Below are positions 41,755-51,628 of a stretch of 64,000 nt of DNA, one piece after another. The stretch lies in contig CBDCRZ010000100.1 in the NCBI GenBank assembly GCA_965221135.1, forward strand, positions 186,001 to 250,000, in the 5' to 3' direction. Numbering within the stretch: position 1 is the stretch's first letter; every line of letters starts with the position of its first letter. A model generated the notes under the pieces. It was not told the origin of the DNA and made no database searches. It saw only the letters and a list, made by a program, of their open reading frames with translations. The position numbers were made by a program, and so were the translations under genes. The DNA is from Sansalvadorimonas sp965221135. Lineage in GTDB: Bacteria; Pseudomonadota; Gammaproteobacteria; Pseudomonadales; Endozoicomonadaceae.

Positions 41755-43149
41755 ATGTACAATCCCACTTCCAGCTTAAACTCTCCCGTGACGGGGGACT
41801 ATAGCCCCCCTGCCTGGAATGATGACATATTAGCTGAAACTTGCCCTGAGCTATTTCCTGAGCTGTCCCTTGTGTCACCCCTGTCAGGCACTGGGGCATA
41901 CCAACAGTATGATGTGGTGGCTGAGGATTCATTACAGCATCCTTCTACCGCATCTACTCTAGAGGCAGGAGATTCGGTTGCCTCCTCAAGACCGCTTTCG
42001 GAATACTCGTGTACTCCACACCCGCACGACTCAGGAAGTTCTGCGGCACCCTCCTCTCAGGCACCCTCCTCTCAGGCACCCTCCTCTCAGGCACCCTCCT
42101 CTCAGGCACCCTCCTCTCAGACATCAGTGCTGCACAATCAGCCAGACACACTCACTCTTCCCCCAGCACTAGAAGCCGCTGCAGTTGAATCCGCCTTTAA
42201 TCCAGCGTCTCAAAATATTATCACGGTGAAATTTAGTGATGATAAGGAAAGAGTCAATATCAATCTTGTTACTCAGGACGGGCAGATCGCTGTAAGTTGT
42301 ACGAGGATTACCAATAATTCCACATCAAAAAAGCCGAGTTTCATATATACTGGCCTGATAGTTTGCGCTATTAACAGCATGGAAAACAAACGTGCTAATT
42401 CCCAAGAAATACAATCATGGATAATTGAAAATTTTAATTTTTATAAAAAACAAAAAGATTTAAAAAGAATCAACACAATCATACTTGATAAACTCTTTAC
42501 CCATAAAATTTTTCACCGAATAGAAGATGGTGCTTCTAAGTTGGCTGTCTGGACAACTAGCATGGATAAAGATGATTTCAGAATAGTATTCATGAGGAGA
42601 AGTGTTGTTGGGATTTATAAACCAAAATGTATACTTCAATCAGATATTTCAGAAGCTGTTACCTCCCCTGAGCCTGTTCAGGGATCTTTATGTAGCGCTA
42701 CTCCACAAGGTGAAATCAAGGTGGAGTTTAGCCCGAGCGGGGATTTTATTAATATTAATCTTGTTGCTCCGAACAAGGAAGTTCTTGAAACCTTTAAGGC
42801 AGTCACTAATAATTCAAACTCAGAAAGGCCGCAGCTGACAATTTCGGGGCTGATAACCTGTGCCATCTGCAGCATGAGAGACAGGCGTGCCAAGTTTGCA
42901 GATATACGTTACTGGATAGTTAATAACTTTAATTACTTTAAAGAGACTAAACATGAAATGACCATGGTCAGTAGAGTACGTTCTAATCTCACAGCATCTG
43001 AGTCATTTGAAAAGCCAAAAGGTTATCATTCTGGCGGCGCCTACTGGAATATCACCAACGATTCAGAGGCTTTTAAAAAATTCATCATGTGTAAAGTCCC
43101 CACGAATGAATACAGAAAACCCAAGAGCATTGATAAAAAAAGTGTGTGA
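41755..43149 (+). CDS. protein with two forkhead-like winged-helix repeats (paralog B)
   Basis: 464 residues. The N terminus resembles paralog A (DDILAETCPELFPE; AYQQYDVVAEDSL). Winged-helix repeats lie at about 193-268 (KPSFIYTGLIVCAINSMENK...) and 358-434 (RPQLTISGLITCAICSMRDR, ending AYWNIT), each preceded by the beta module ITVKFSDDKERVNINLV or IKVEFSPSGDFININLV. A run of PSSQA pentapeptides (42046-42120) forms part of the linker. Divergence from A shows an old tandem duplication. Regulation may be shared, since the regions before both genes are similar. Not a housekeeping family I know. Confidence 0.6.
   Translation: MYNPTSSLNSPVTGDYSPPAWNDDILAETCPELFPELSLVSPLSGTGAYQQYDVVAEDSLQHPSTASTLEAGDSVASSRPLSEYSCTPHPHDSGSSAAPSSQAPSSQAPSSQAPSSQAPSSQTSVLHNQPDTLTLPPALEAAAVESAFNPASQNIITVKFSDDKERVNINLVTQDGQIAVSCTRITNNSTSKKPSFIYTGLIVCAINSMENKRANSQEIQSWIIENFNFYKKQKDLKRINTIILDKLFTHKIFHRIEDGASKLAVWTTSMDKDDFRIVFMRRSVVGIYKPKCILQSDISEAVTSPEPVQGSLCSATPQGEIKVEFSPSGDFININLVAPNKEVLETFKAVTNNSNSERPQLTISGLITCAICSMRDRRAKFADIRYWIVNNFNYFKETKHEMTMVSRVRSNLTASESFEKPKGYHSGGAYWNITNDSEAFKKFIMCKVPTNEYRKPKSIDKKSV
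42046..42120 (+). repeat. five perfect 15-bp tandem repeats
   Basis: GCACCCTCCTCTCAG five times without a mismatch, encoding APSSQ pentapeptides in paralog B. Sequence identity between units implies recent expansion or gene conversion. Paralog A has no such run. Confidence 0.97.
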
Positions 43150-43225
43150 CTTTCAATGCTGGAAACTCTATTACCGATGACTGGAAGGGCGATGTTCCCT
43201 CAACCTGCACAGCTCATTGTTTCAA

Positions 43226-44662
43226 TCAGGACGAACAACTGATTTCCAGTTCGCCCGCCCAGCTGGGTGGCAGTGCCGCATAGCTTTCATGTTCTGGCTG
43301 TTCATCGAACGGTTTGCGCATCACTTCCAGAAGACGGTTCACTTCACTGTAATCCCCAGCCTCGGCTTTATCTATCGCAATCTGCAGAAGATGGTTGCGC
43401 AGTATGTATTTGGGATTCGCTTTATTAATGTCAGCCTTTACCTCAGCCTCCGGTCGCCCTTCCCGTGACAGTCTCTGCTGGTACTTTGTTTGCCAGATTT
43501 GGAATGACTCCCTGTCGATAAAATGATCCTGTGGGTTTTCTTCAAGCAGTGAACGGAAGAACCGGGTGTAGTCGGTCTGTTCTCTGGCCATCAGGGTGAA
43601 GAGTTCATCAATCAGTTCGCTGTCGCCTTCTTCTTTGGTGACAAAGCCAAACCTGGCGCGCAGCAGATCAGAGTAGTGACTGGCAAAGGCATCAGGGTAT
43701 TGTCCAATAATCGCTTCAGCCTGCTCCTTTCCGCCATTGAGTAACGGTAATAAAGCCTGAGCAAGAGCTGCGCAGTTCCAGTGACCAATGCTGGGTTGTT
43801 TGTTGAAAGCGTAACGGCCCTGCCAGTCGGAATGGTTACAGATATGCGCTGGGTTAAAAGCATCCAGAAAACCAAAGGGTCCATAGTCGATGGTCTGGCC
43901 GAGAATAGACATATTGTCGGTGTTCATGACTCCATGACACCATCCCACAGCCTGCCAGTGAGCCACCATTTGCGCGGTGCGCTTTACAGTTTCAGACAGC
44001 AGTCGTTCAATACGGTCCTTCTCGTTGACCCATTCAGGAAAGTGACGGCTGATCACATAATCCGCAAGGGTTTGCAGAGCTTCCGTCTGGCCTGAATAAC
44101 TAAAGTATTCAAACGTACCAAAGCGTACATGGCTTTCTGCCACACGAATCATTGCAGCACCGGTTTCTGTTTTTTCACGATAGACAGGTGTCGTGCTGTG
44201 AATCATCGACAAGGAACGGCTGGTGGGAATGCCAAGGTGATGAAGGGCCTCACTGCAGAGGTATTCGCGAATGGTGGAACGCAGCACTGCACGGCCATCG
44301 CCATTGCGTGAGTAGGGCGTTAAACCCGCACCTTTCAGTTGCAGGTCGTAGAGTTTGCCGTCGGTTCCCTGAATCTCTCCCAGAAGCAACGCACGGCCAT
44401 CACCCAAACGAGGCACCCAACTGCCGAACTGATGGCCGGCGTACACCATCGCAACAGGTGTGTTGTCCCCCGGCAGTGTCTGGCCATTGGTCAGCTCTGT
44501 GAGGTCTTTCTGTGAAAGCTTATCCAGAGAGAGCAGCTTGAGAACATCCTGGTTGCTGCTGACCAGCTCAGGGTTCTCCAGTGGCTGAGGCTGGACTGGG
44601 GATGAAAACCCTGTGCCCAGATCGGCATAGCTATTCGTTATTGCTGGGAAGACTGGCTGCAT
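43226..44662 (-). CDS. selO: protein adenylyltransferase SelO (YdiU)
   Basis: 478 residues, full length for the family. SelO is a pseudokinase that transfers AMP from ATP to Ser/Thr/Tyr of proteins under oxidative stress. MVYAGHQFGSWVPRLGDGRA, LQLKGAGLTPYSRNGDGRAV, GIPTSRSLSMIHS and GVMNTDNMSILGQTIDYGPF contain the nucleotide and metal sites. The C terminus ends SCSS, the usual redox Cys. GAGGAAAG lies before the ATG. Convergent with forkhead-like paralog B. Confidence 0.95.
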   Translation of the reverse strand: MQPVFPAITNSYADLGTGFSSPVQPQPLENPELVSSNQDVLKLLSLDKLSQKDLTELTNGQTLPGDNTPVAMVYAGHQFGSWVPRLGDGRALLLGEIQGTDGKLYDLQLKGAGLTPYSRNGDGRAVLRSTIREYLCSEALHHLGIPTSRSLSMIHSTTPVYREKTETGAAMIRVAESHVRFGTFEYFSYSGQTEALQTLADYVISRHFPEWVNEKDRIERLLSETVKRTAQMVAHWQAVGWCHGVMNTDNMSILGQTIDYGPFGFLDAFNPAHICNHSDWQGRYAFNKQPSIGHWNCAALAQALLPLLNGGKEQAEAIIGQYPDAFASHYSDLLRARFGFVTKEEGDSELIDELFTLMAREQTDYTRFFRSLLEENPQDHFIDRESFQIWQTKYQQRLSREGRPEAEVKADINKANPKYILRNHLLQIAIDKAEAGDYSEVNRLLEVMRKPFDEQPEHESYAALPPSWAGELEISCSS

Positions 44663-44718
44663 GGTGCTTTCCTCGTTAGGAAAGACAATAGTACTGACTC
44701 TGTTAACAATAATCTGTC

Positions 44719-45324
44719 CTAGGACGCCTTATAAACCTGCCACAAGGCATCTTCATAGGCGCCGCCGAACTCTATGCGGGTGATGTTCTCTACATCGTAC
44801 TCATCCTGAAATGACTCAAGCTGAGCTTCTGGCGTCATTGATTGCAGAGTCAGTAGATCATCATTAATACGATGGATGCGGCCAATCCAGCATACGGAAG
44901 GGTCGGTGATTTCCTGGTGAATGGTCACCAGGGGAGAGAGCCTGGTGGAGGATTTCAAGGCTTTCGACATGCTTTCAAGGTTCAGGGCGCCAGGGTGTCT
45001 GGGTGTTTGTCCGCGCAGTTTGAGTGCTTTGTTAATAAACTCATGCTGGGGGGCCGGTCGCTCAATATGGCTGATGTCCCGGCGGCGGATAATCTGGTAA
45101 CCATTAAGGTGGATCTGGTTACTGACGGTTTGCAGAAGAAGCAGGTCTCGGCTGGCATCCATCAAAATGCCGCAGATCCAGGCATCATCACCTTCGACGC
45201 GCTGGCGGAATATACGAATGCAGGAGTGAAGGGGCAGCAACTGATCGCCACCCTGGGAGCAAGGTTTAGTGGGTGTTCGGGCTGTTGTTGGAGCCGCTGT
45301 TGTCGTCTCTTTGGCCATGGTCAT
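44719..45324 (-). CDS. unknown protein with two related beta domains
   Basis: 201 residues; M1 (45324) or M3 (45318) may be the start. Thr/Ala/Pro-rich N terminus. Two similar segments, WICGILMDASRDLLLLQTVS and CWIGRIHRINDDLLTLQSMT, each followed by a D/E-x-x-x-I-x-R-I-E strand, look like an internally duplicated Sm-like or SH3-like fold. The start overlaps the 3' end of the channel gene upstream by about 55 bp, so the two are probably co-transcribed and translationally coupled. No family recognised. Confidence 0.6.
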   Translation of the reverse strand: MTMAKETTTAAPTTARTPTKPCSQGGDQLLPLHSCIRIFRQRVEGDDAWICGILMDASRDLLLLQTVSNQIHLNGYQIIRRRDISHIERPAPQHEFINKALKLRGQTPRHPGALNLESMSKALKSSTRLSPLVTIHQEITDPSVCWIGRIHRINDDLLTLQSMTPEAQLESFQDEYDVENITRIEFGGAYEDALWQVYKAS

Positions 45325-48300
45325 TTCCAGGTCGATGCAAGAAAAGATCTTGCTTGGGGTACGCGATAGTGACCCCGTGTTCCCGGAATAGTTCCTGAGC
45401 CCGATGATTTAATTCCCCCTGAACAGGCAGGCGATCGTAAACATGGGTAACGTGCGTACGCAGCTCGAACATGAGTGCGCTGTTGCCATACTCCAAAAAT
45501 AACACCAGTGTTTCCGGCTGATCGACGACCTTCTCATGCTCCTGGGCCACTTGATGTAGCAGCTTGTGAACCAGTTTGGGGTCGGTATCGTGAGCGACCT
45601 GAAAAGGAAGGATAATTCTGACCACAGAGTTACTGAGCGACCAGTTAATCAGTTTTTCACCCATCAATAATTTGTTGGGGATAATGATTTCCTTGTTATC
45701 CCAGTCGAGCACTGTGGTGGAACGTATGCGGATACGGGAAATTTCCCCGTTCACCTCGCCAATGGTGATGGTGTCGCCAATACGTATGGGGCGTTCGAAC
45801 AGAATAATCAGTCCCGCCACAAAGTTAGCCACTATCTCCTGCAGACCAATACCGATACCTATACCCAGAGCAGCAACCAGCCATTGAAGCTTTGCCCAGC
45901 TGGCACCGAGCAGGCCCAGAGCCATTACCGTACCGACACAGGTAATGGTGTAACTGAGCAGGGTTGTCATGGCATAACTGCTGCCCGCCCGCAGTTTCAG
46001 TCGGGAGAGCAGTGTGACTTCCAGCAAACCGGGCAGGTTACGGGCGAGAATGAAGCTGGTGATGAGAGTCACAACGCTGAGCATAAGGTCGCTAAGGCGA
46101 ACAATAAACGGTGAGCCTCCCTCTATGTCAGAAGCGAATTCCCAGAGAGTTACATTATCCAGCACATTCAGCAGACCAAAGATTTCGCGCCAGAACCAGT
46201 AGAGGCCAATAAACAGCCCGACAATCATAAGAGCGTTTAGTAATCGCAGAGACTGCTGGTTCACCGTGGCAAGGTCGAGGTTTGGCTCTTCGATGCTTTC
46301 ACCATCAATGCTTGCCGCTCTCTTTTTCATTGCCCGGGTAAAGGCCAGTCTACGCTCGGCAACATTGAGGCTTCGTATCACCAGAGCCTGCAGCAGTACG
46401 GCTGCTCCAACCATATAAAGTGTTCCTGCCAGCTGGAATTGCAGCTGCAGAGTGCTGTAGTAGTAACCTGCCGCAGTGAGGAATAGTTGGGCAATGGCAA
46501 TACTCACCAGTGTCAGAGTCAGCAGCACATGCAGGAAGCTGGAATTAAACAGGCTGCTGGCAGTTCGCATCAGTTTGTAGAGAATCCACCCCTGCAACAG
46601 AGAGCCCACCATCAGCAGGATCATACCGAGAATATCCTGATTCAAATCTGTGGGCTGATCCTTGGCAAGACTCACAGTCAACAGTAACGGAACCATAATC
46701 GAACGCAGACGAATCAGCAGGCGTTGTATCTCCCGACACTGCATCGGTGGCCAGCGAAAATGAGTGACGGCAATATTGTGGGGGCGGTGAATCTGTATGG
46801 CCAACGAGAGCAGAGTCCAGGCAAAGGCCGTAACAATAAAAGCTCCACCGAGATTTGTAACACCGGCCGGGTGGCCCTGGGCGTTGCTGAGCGCCAGGCC
46901 TACAGAGCCCATCAGCACAGGTAGCGGCATCACCTGAAGCAGACTAAGGAAGATAGCCAGAGGCGTAAGGGATAGTGTGTCGTGGCGCACATTACCCATC
47001 TTGCGGGTCAGGGTGCGTTGATAGGCCATAAACGTTCGGCGGCGCGCATGAAGGAAAAGAGACAGGGCAAGAATCACAAGCGCTGAAGGCCAGTTGTTCT
47101 CCAGCGCATCAACCAGTGCAAACAGCATGCCGTTCCAGGGGATAATTGTGATCTGATGCCATATGCCTTCTGGCAGATGAATAAACCAGTCCAACCCCAG
47201 GGGCTGGTTACTGGCGGTCCAGAACAGCCGTTCTTCCAGAGTCTTGGAGAGCTCGTGGCTCTGGGTGTTGAGGCTCTGCTGATCCAGGTTCAGGCTGGTG
47301 GCGGCGCTCAACAGTGCACCTACCTCTTCGGACAGGTCTTCCAGCAGCTTCTGGCGGTTGCGCATCAACCTTAATAGCTCGGTAGAGTCCTTGGCACTAA
47401 TGGCCTTTTTGCCCTGATACCCGGTGATCAGTTCCTGCACCCGGGTTTCCGGGCTGGTGAGGTGCTGGCGCTTCTGGTCGTACTGGAATTTCTGCAGGCG
47501 AGCTTGCGTGATGACGTCGCCAATGCTCTGGTCGATGGTGATGTTAGGCAGGCTCATCAGGTTTTCACGCAACATGCCTGCCAGTACCCGGTTCTCACCT
47601 AACAGTGCTGACTGCTGACGTACTGTCTGAGAGATATTGCTCAGGCTACTGAGCTGGTTACGTGTTTGGGTGCTTTTGGCACTGATCATGCTCATGCGGT
47701 CAGAGATCGCCAGCAGTTGCTGACTGAGCTCCATATTGATCGCAGCCTGAGCCTGAAGAACAGCTTTACCTTCGGTTGAACGGTTCAGACGGGAAGCGGT
47801 CGCTACAGCCTGTTCACTGGCTGCACGGCGTTTGAAATTAATAATGGTTTGCAGGGACAGAACTTCCTGCTCAAGCAATAGCAGCCGTTGGGTGACCAGT
47901 CGCTGTTTCATTGACTCCAGATCCAGCAAAACATTACTGCTGCGAATCTCAAGGCTTAGACGAGAGTCCTGTTGCTGCAATGCGCTGGCCTCGGCCTGCA
48001 GCAGGGCTCTGCTCTGCTCACGAATGTCTGTAGATGTTGTTTCGGCTTCCAGACGATTCTGTTCGACGGTGATGTCTTTAAGACGTTCCTGGTTCTTGCT
48101 GATGGTGGACTGGTTTTTTTCAGGAAGAGCACGACCCAGAGTAATCAGGTTGGTGGTCAGGGTCAGTTGGTTGTTGAGTTCGGTGATCTTTTCCAGTCGG
48201 GCATCGAGGCGTTTTCTCAATTCATCGACAGGCTGATGACGATACCTTTCGAGCAGCTCGGTGTCAGAAGGCAGCTGCAGGGATTCCAGCTCACGCTGCT

Positions 48301-48616
48301 GTTCTGCCAGCACCTCGGGGGCGTTGTTAATCTGCTTCTGTAGAGACTTCACCTGATCCTGCTCGGAATTGGCCAGTTTTATATAGGTCAGGGTTTTCTG
48401 GTAGATCTCGGCGAGACGGGTTTCTTTGTCATTTTCGGTGGTCTTGTTTTCTGCAGGCTTGATCTGCTTCAATGCCTTGGAAATAGATTCCTGGGTTGGC
48501 AGACGCACAGGTGCAGAGCTCGACAGGGGGTCGGCAGCCAGACTGATATTGGGGAGAAGGGTAAATACCAAAGCGGCCAGCAGGCCATGAAGAAAGAGAC
48601 GCATGAAAACGGACAT
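45266..48616 (-). CDS. large MscS-superfamily mechanosensitive channel (MscK/KefA-like)
   Basis: 1116 residues. Signal peptide (LLAALVFTLLPNISLAA), then a periplasmic coiled-coil domain to about 460, about 11 membrane helices, and the C-terminal MscS domain: the pore helix region GIGIGIGLQEIVANFVAGLI, then LFERPIRIGDTITIGEVNGE and STTVLDWDNKEIIIPNKLLM. It opens under membrane tension to release ions during hypoosmotic shock. Size and layout fit MscK or MscM proteins; which one cannot be told from sequence alone. Overlaps the downstream gene and, by a possible start, the divergent effector-like gene. Confidence 0.9.
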   Translation of the reverse strand: MSVFMRLFLHGLLAALVFTLLPNISLAADPLSSSAPVRLPTQESISKALKQIKPAENKTTENDKETRLAEIYQKTLTYIKLANSEQDQVKSLQKQINNAPEVLAEQQRELESLQLPSDTELLERYRHQPVDELRKRLDARLEKITELNNQLTLTTNLITLGRALPEKNQSTISKNQERLKDITVEQNRLEAETTSTDIREQSRALLQAEASALQQQDSRLSLEIRSSNVLLDLESMKQRLVTQRLLLLEQEVLSLQTIINFKRRAASEQAVATASRLNRSTEGKAVLQAQAAINMELSQQLLAISDRMSMISAKSTQTRNQLSSLSNISQTVRQQSALLGENRVLAGMLRENLMSLPNITIDQSIGDVITQARLQKFQYDQKRQHLTSPETRVQELITGYQGKKAISAKDSTELLRLMRNRQKLLEDLSEEVGALLSAATSLNLDQQSLNTQSHELSKTLEERLFWTASNQPLGLDWFIHLPEGIWHQITIIPWNGMLFALVDALENNWPSALVILALSLFLHARRRTFMAYQRTLTRKMGNVRHDTLSLTPLAIFLSLLQVMPLPVLMGSVGLALSNAQGHPAGVTNLGGAFIVTAFAWTLLSLAIQIHRPHNIAVTHFRWPPMQCREIQRLLIRLRSIMVPLLLTVSLAKDQPTDLNQDILGMILLMVGSLLQGWILYKLMRTASSLFNSSFLHVLLTLTLVSIAIAQLFLTAAGYYYSTLQLQFQLAGTLYMVGAAVLLQALVIRSLNVAERRLAFTRAMKKRAASIDGESIEEPNLDLATVNQQSLRLLNALMIVGLFIGLYWFWREIFGLLNVLDNVTLWEFASDIEGGSPFIVRLSDLMLSVVTLITSFILARNLPGLLEVTLLSRLKLRAGSSYAMTTLLSYTITCVGTVMALGLLGASWAKLQWLVAALGIGIGIGLQEIVANFVAGLIILFERPIRIGDTITIGEVNGEISRIRIRSTTVLDWDNKEIIIPNKLLMGEKLINWSLSNSVVRIILPFQVAHDTDPKLVHKLLHQVAQEHEKVVDQPETLVLFLEYGNSALMFELRTHVTHVYDRLPVQGELNHRAQELFREHGVTIAYPKQDLFLHRPGNDHGQRDDNSGSNNSPNTH

Positions 48617-48763
48617 CCTTGTCGCGTGATTATTTGGAGTAACAGCCGATCATCTAAGTGTAGTGGGACTCACGTTGATGAACGTCTAAACCAGCATTTT
48701 TTCCACATATGGAACCAGCGTCATCTGCAAAGGGCTATTGGCCATGGACACATTTTAAGGGCT

Positions 48764-51628
48764 ATGCCGAGCGTTAACGGGCCGCAGAGTGTTCAAAATA
48801 CGGGGCTTAACCGTCCTGTTCAAAGTACTCCCCTGCAAAATGAAGGGGAGTTAGCCGGTCGTCGTGTTGCGAAAACCAATGTCGATTCCCCGTCACTCAC
48901 AACGGGGGATGCCAGTCTTTCCGGCCCATCTGGCAAAACCCTGTCAGAGAGAAAGGTTTCGGTGCAGTCGGCTGTCACCAAACTGATTGCCAGCAGCTCT
49001 GCCAGTGAACAGCAAAAAGCCGGTTTATCGGAACGAATAAACAGCCATCTTGAGAGTAGTGACGGTCGTGCTCTGGGTGCTCTTCTGGATACTCCCTGGA
49101 TACGTGAAAAGCTGGCTTCTGGTGAGCCACTTTCTCAGGGAAGTATTGAGCAGCTCTGTGATGCCGCTTATGTACTGGAGCAGCAGGTCACTAAAGGAGT
49201 GCCCGATCACACGCTGGCCTGGCGGGCAGATTCCCTGCTGGGTGATCGTATAGATACCCAATCGTCTGAACAGCTGACGTCACTGGTGAGCAAAACCATA
49301 AACACGTTATCCAAACAAAGTGAGGCTCTGGGGGATAAGGTCGGTGCTGGCTTTTATGGCGATGCAGTCGCAAGCCTGAAAGCAGCAGGCGAGAAAGAAA
49401 CTTCTGCAGAACAGCTGGTGGCCGTTAGCCAGTCACTGAATACTCTCCTGAAAGATTACCCTTCCCTGCCCGACAAGGAGTTGCTGGAAGGTTTGCAGCT
49501 ACAGGTGAAAGATCAGTTGCAGACTCAGGCGCGGGAAGAGTTCAAACAGGCGTTAAGCAAACAGCTTTCAGGTTTGGAAAAAGGCGGCAGTAAAACGGAC
49601 ATTGTGCTCGGTTTTGAACTGGGTGTGGCAGCAGCTCATCTGATTGGAGTCAATGTCGGTGTGCGTTACACCTTTGATGTTTCTGCACGCGACGATGGTC
49701 GTTTGATTGACCGAAGTTCAGTGACCGGCAGCATTGATCTGGTGTTGGGTGAAGGTCATATAGTGCGGGCTGATATCGGCGGAGCATTAACGGCGAGCAA
49801 AGGCCGATTGTTTGAGAATCTTGATGATTTTGTCGATTACCACGCCAACGATATTCTCCCGATGTTGCTGGGCAAAGCCATTAAGTCACCCAGGAATGCC
49901 AAGGGTATTTTTAAAGCGCGCCAGTCCGATGCCACTCATGCTCAGACCGTTGCCAACCGTGACCAGCTCCAACAAAAGCTGATTGCCAAAGGCATACTGG
50001 AACCCGGCGCAAGACTTGTGACAGAAGACCGCAGGCGTTCCGACTATATGGCGATTAGTGAAAAGAGCGCAGAAGGCTGGGTTCAGCTCTCTGCTCTGGA
50101 CGATATGCTGGCTGGTCGCTTCACTCTTTCCAATACGAAAACAGAATTTCGCCGTCACGTGGCTTTGCAGGATGCCTTCCATACCAACCCTGAGTTGTTA
50201 GCTCAGGAACCGGACAAATACTTCGCCGTTCATGTACAGGGTAAAGACCTGGCCGCTGGTGAAGGGCGACAGTGGCTGCAATCAACAGCACGGCTTATTA
50301 ATAATTTGAAAACCGAGCATCAGGCCTGTCTGACAGATAACCCGGAAAGAGCCAAAACCCTTGAAGGCATGATTGAACATGTTCGGGGCGGTTTGCGTGA
50401 AGGTATCGCTGCTCTGTATGCGGAATATGATCATTACGGCGCGGTAGTGAATCGTTACGACAGCAAAACCGACAGTGCCCAGGAGTTTCATAGTGATTTG
50501 GGGGAGCTGAAACATCGTATGGAGAAAGCCCGTGGCAGTAACGGTCGGGGCGAGTTCCTACGAGCGGTAAGTGCCACTCATGCTGAGTTGTCCCGGGTAT
50601 ATAGCAGCAGCTTCTCCAGTGGGCTTCCTCCGTCGGTGCAGGATAAAGAAGCCGGAAGAATGTTCAGTCGTATGGAAGCTGATTACCGGATGCCACAGCT
50701 GCACCTGACCGACAAACAGGTGAAAAGTCGTTTATCGGTCCAGACATCCAATACCGCCACCCAGTCAAACAAGGTCGGCGAGCTGAAACTTAAAGTACCT
50801 TATACACCATTAATGCTTTCTGCCGCTGTGCGAACCGAACACCTTGAAGGGCACTTCAATGAAGACATGGATGGTGACTACCTGAACCTGACTGTACGGC
50901 TGGATGCCGGTGCCAATATGCAGAGTGTGCTGGGGTCGATTCAATCCGGATTGCCCAATGCTATAGGCGGTGTCAGTAAGACCTTTGCAAGCTCACTGCC
51001 CACAGACCTGGCCTTTGGTCTGGATACGGCCGGGCAGTTGGAGTGTCACTTTATAAAAGGTGAGAAAGGTTACTGCCTGCAGTACCTGCGCTTTAGTGGT
51101 GAAAAAGGTATTGGTGGTTCAACTCCGGAAATTCCCGTGGTTGCAGCACCCTGGGGTGATGTAAAGGTGAAAGCAGAAGGTGCGATGCATGAGCGCACAA
51201 ACCTGAAGGAGTATGTGGGCAACAATACCCTGACGTATTTCTTCACCCGTTATAACGGCTGGGTTGATGGCGGGAAAGCCAGTGGCGATGAGCAGTCGAT
51301 ACGCAGTGCAGGGCAAAGTGATAAGGCCGGAGGCGACTACTGGGACCAGTTTGTCCATAACAACCAGCCCCAGATAAAAATGGCACTGAAGAATATGGTC
51401 AACCCGGATAAAAACATCGCCATGGAACTCGATACAAAACTGGAGCGAATTGGTGATGAAGACTTCACAACCAACTTTAAGGCGTCACTGGATAACTATA
51501 AGAAAGACCCTTCCGACCAAAACTATAAAGCCGCTCTGGCAGATTTCTGTGAGTTTATGGCGTTGAACCATAAGCATCAGAATCAGCAGGCGCGGGATTC
51601 TTTCGCTTTTAAGGCATCAAAGAAGTAA
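48764..51628 (+). CDS. large unknown protein, candidate secreted effector
   Basis: 954 residues from ATG 48764, preceded by TAAGGG; an earlier ATG at 48587 would overlap the channel gene. No signal peptide. The N-terminal 100 residues are Ser/Asn/Gln-rich (VQNTGLNRPVQSTPLQNEGE), as in type III effectors. A region at about 280-360 has alternating beta strands (DIVLGFELGVAAAHLIGVNV, VNVGVRYTFDVSARDDGRLI). A helical middle and a beta-rich end (about 690-860) follow. I recognise no family. A diverged copy of its last 35 codons and trailing sequence lies at 57745-57888, on the far side of the RING array. Confidence 0.6.
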   Translation: MPSVNGPQSVQNTGLNRPVQSTPLQNEGELAGRRVAKTNVDSPSLTTGDASLSGPSGKTLSERKVSVQSAVTKLIASSSASEQQKAGLSERINSHLESSDGRALGALLDTPWIREKLASGEPLSQGSIEQLCDAAYVLEQQVTKGVPDHTLAWRADSLLGDRIDTQSSEQLTSLVSKTINTLSKQSEALGDKVGAGFYGDAVASLKAAGEKETSAEQLVAVSQSLNTLLKDYPSLPDKELLEGLQLQVKDQLQTQAREEFKQALSKQLSGLEKGGSKTDIVLGFELGVAAAHLIGVNVGVRYTFDVSARDDGRLIDRSSVTGSIDLVLGEGHIVRADIGGALTASKGRLFENLDDFVDYHANDILPMLLGKAIKSPRNAKGIFKARQSDATHAQTVANRDQLQQKLIAKGILEPGARLVTEDRRRSDYMAISEKSAEGWVQLSALDDMLAGRFTLSNTKTEFRRHVALQDAFHTNPELLAQEPDKYFAVHVQGKDLAAGEGRQWLQSTARLINNLKTEHQACLTDNPERAKTLEGMIEHVRGGLREGIAALYAEYDHYGAVVNRYDSKTDSAQEFHSDLGELKHRMEKARGSNGRGEFLRAVSATHAELSRVYSSSFSSGLPPSVQDKEAGRMFSRMEADYRMPQLHLTDKQVKSRLSVQTSNTATQSNKVGELKLKVPYTPLMLSAAVRTEHLEGHFNEDMDGDYLNLTVRLDAGANMQSVLGSIQSGLPNAIGGVSKTFASSLPTDLAFGLDTAGQLECHFIKGEKGYCLQYLRFSGEKGIGGSTPEIPVVAAPWGDVKVKAEGAMHERTNLKEYVGNNTLTYFFTRYNGWVDGGKASGDEQSIRSAGQSDKAGGDYWDQFVHNNQPQIKMALKNMVNPDKNIAMELDTKLERIGDEDFTTNFKASLDNYKKDPSDQNYKAALADFCEFMALNHKHQNQQARDSFAFKASKK

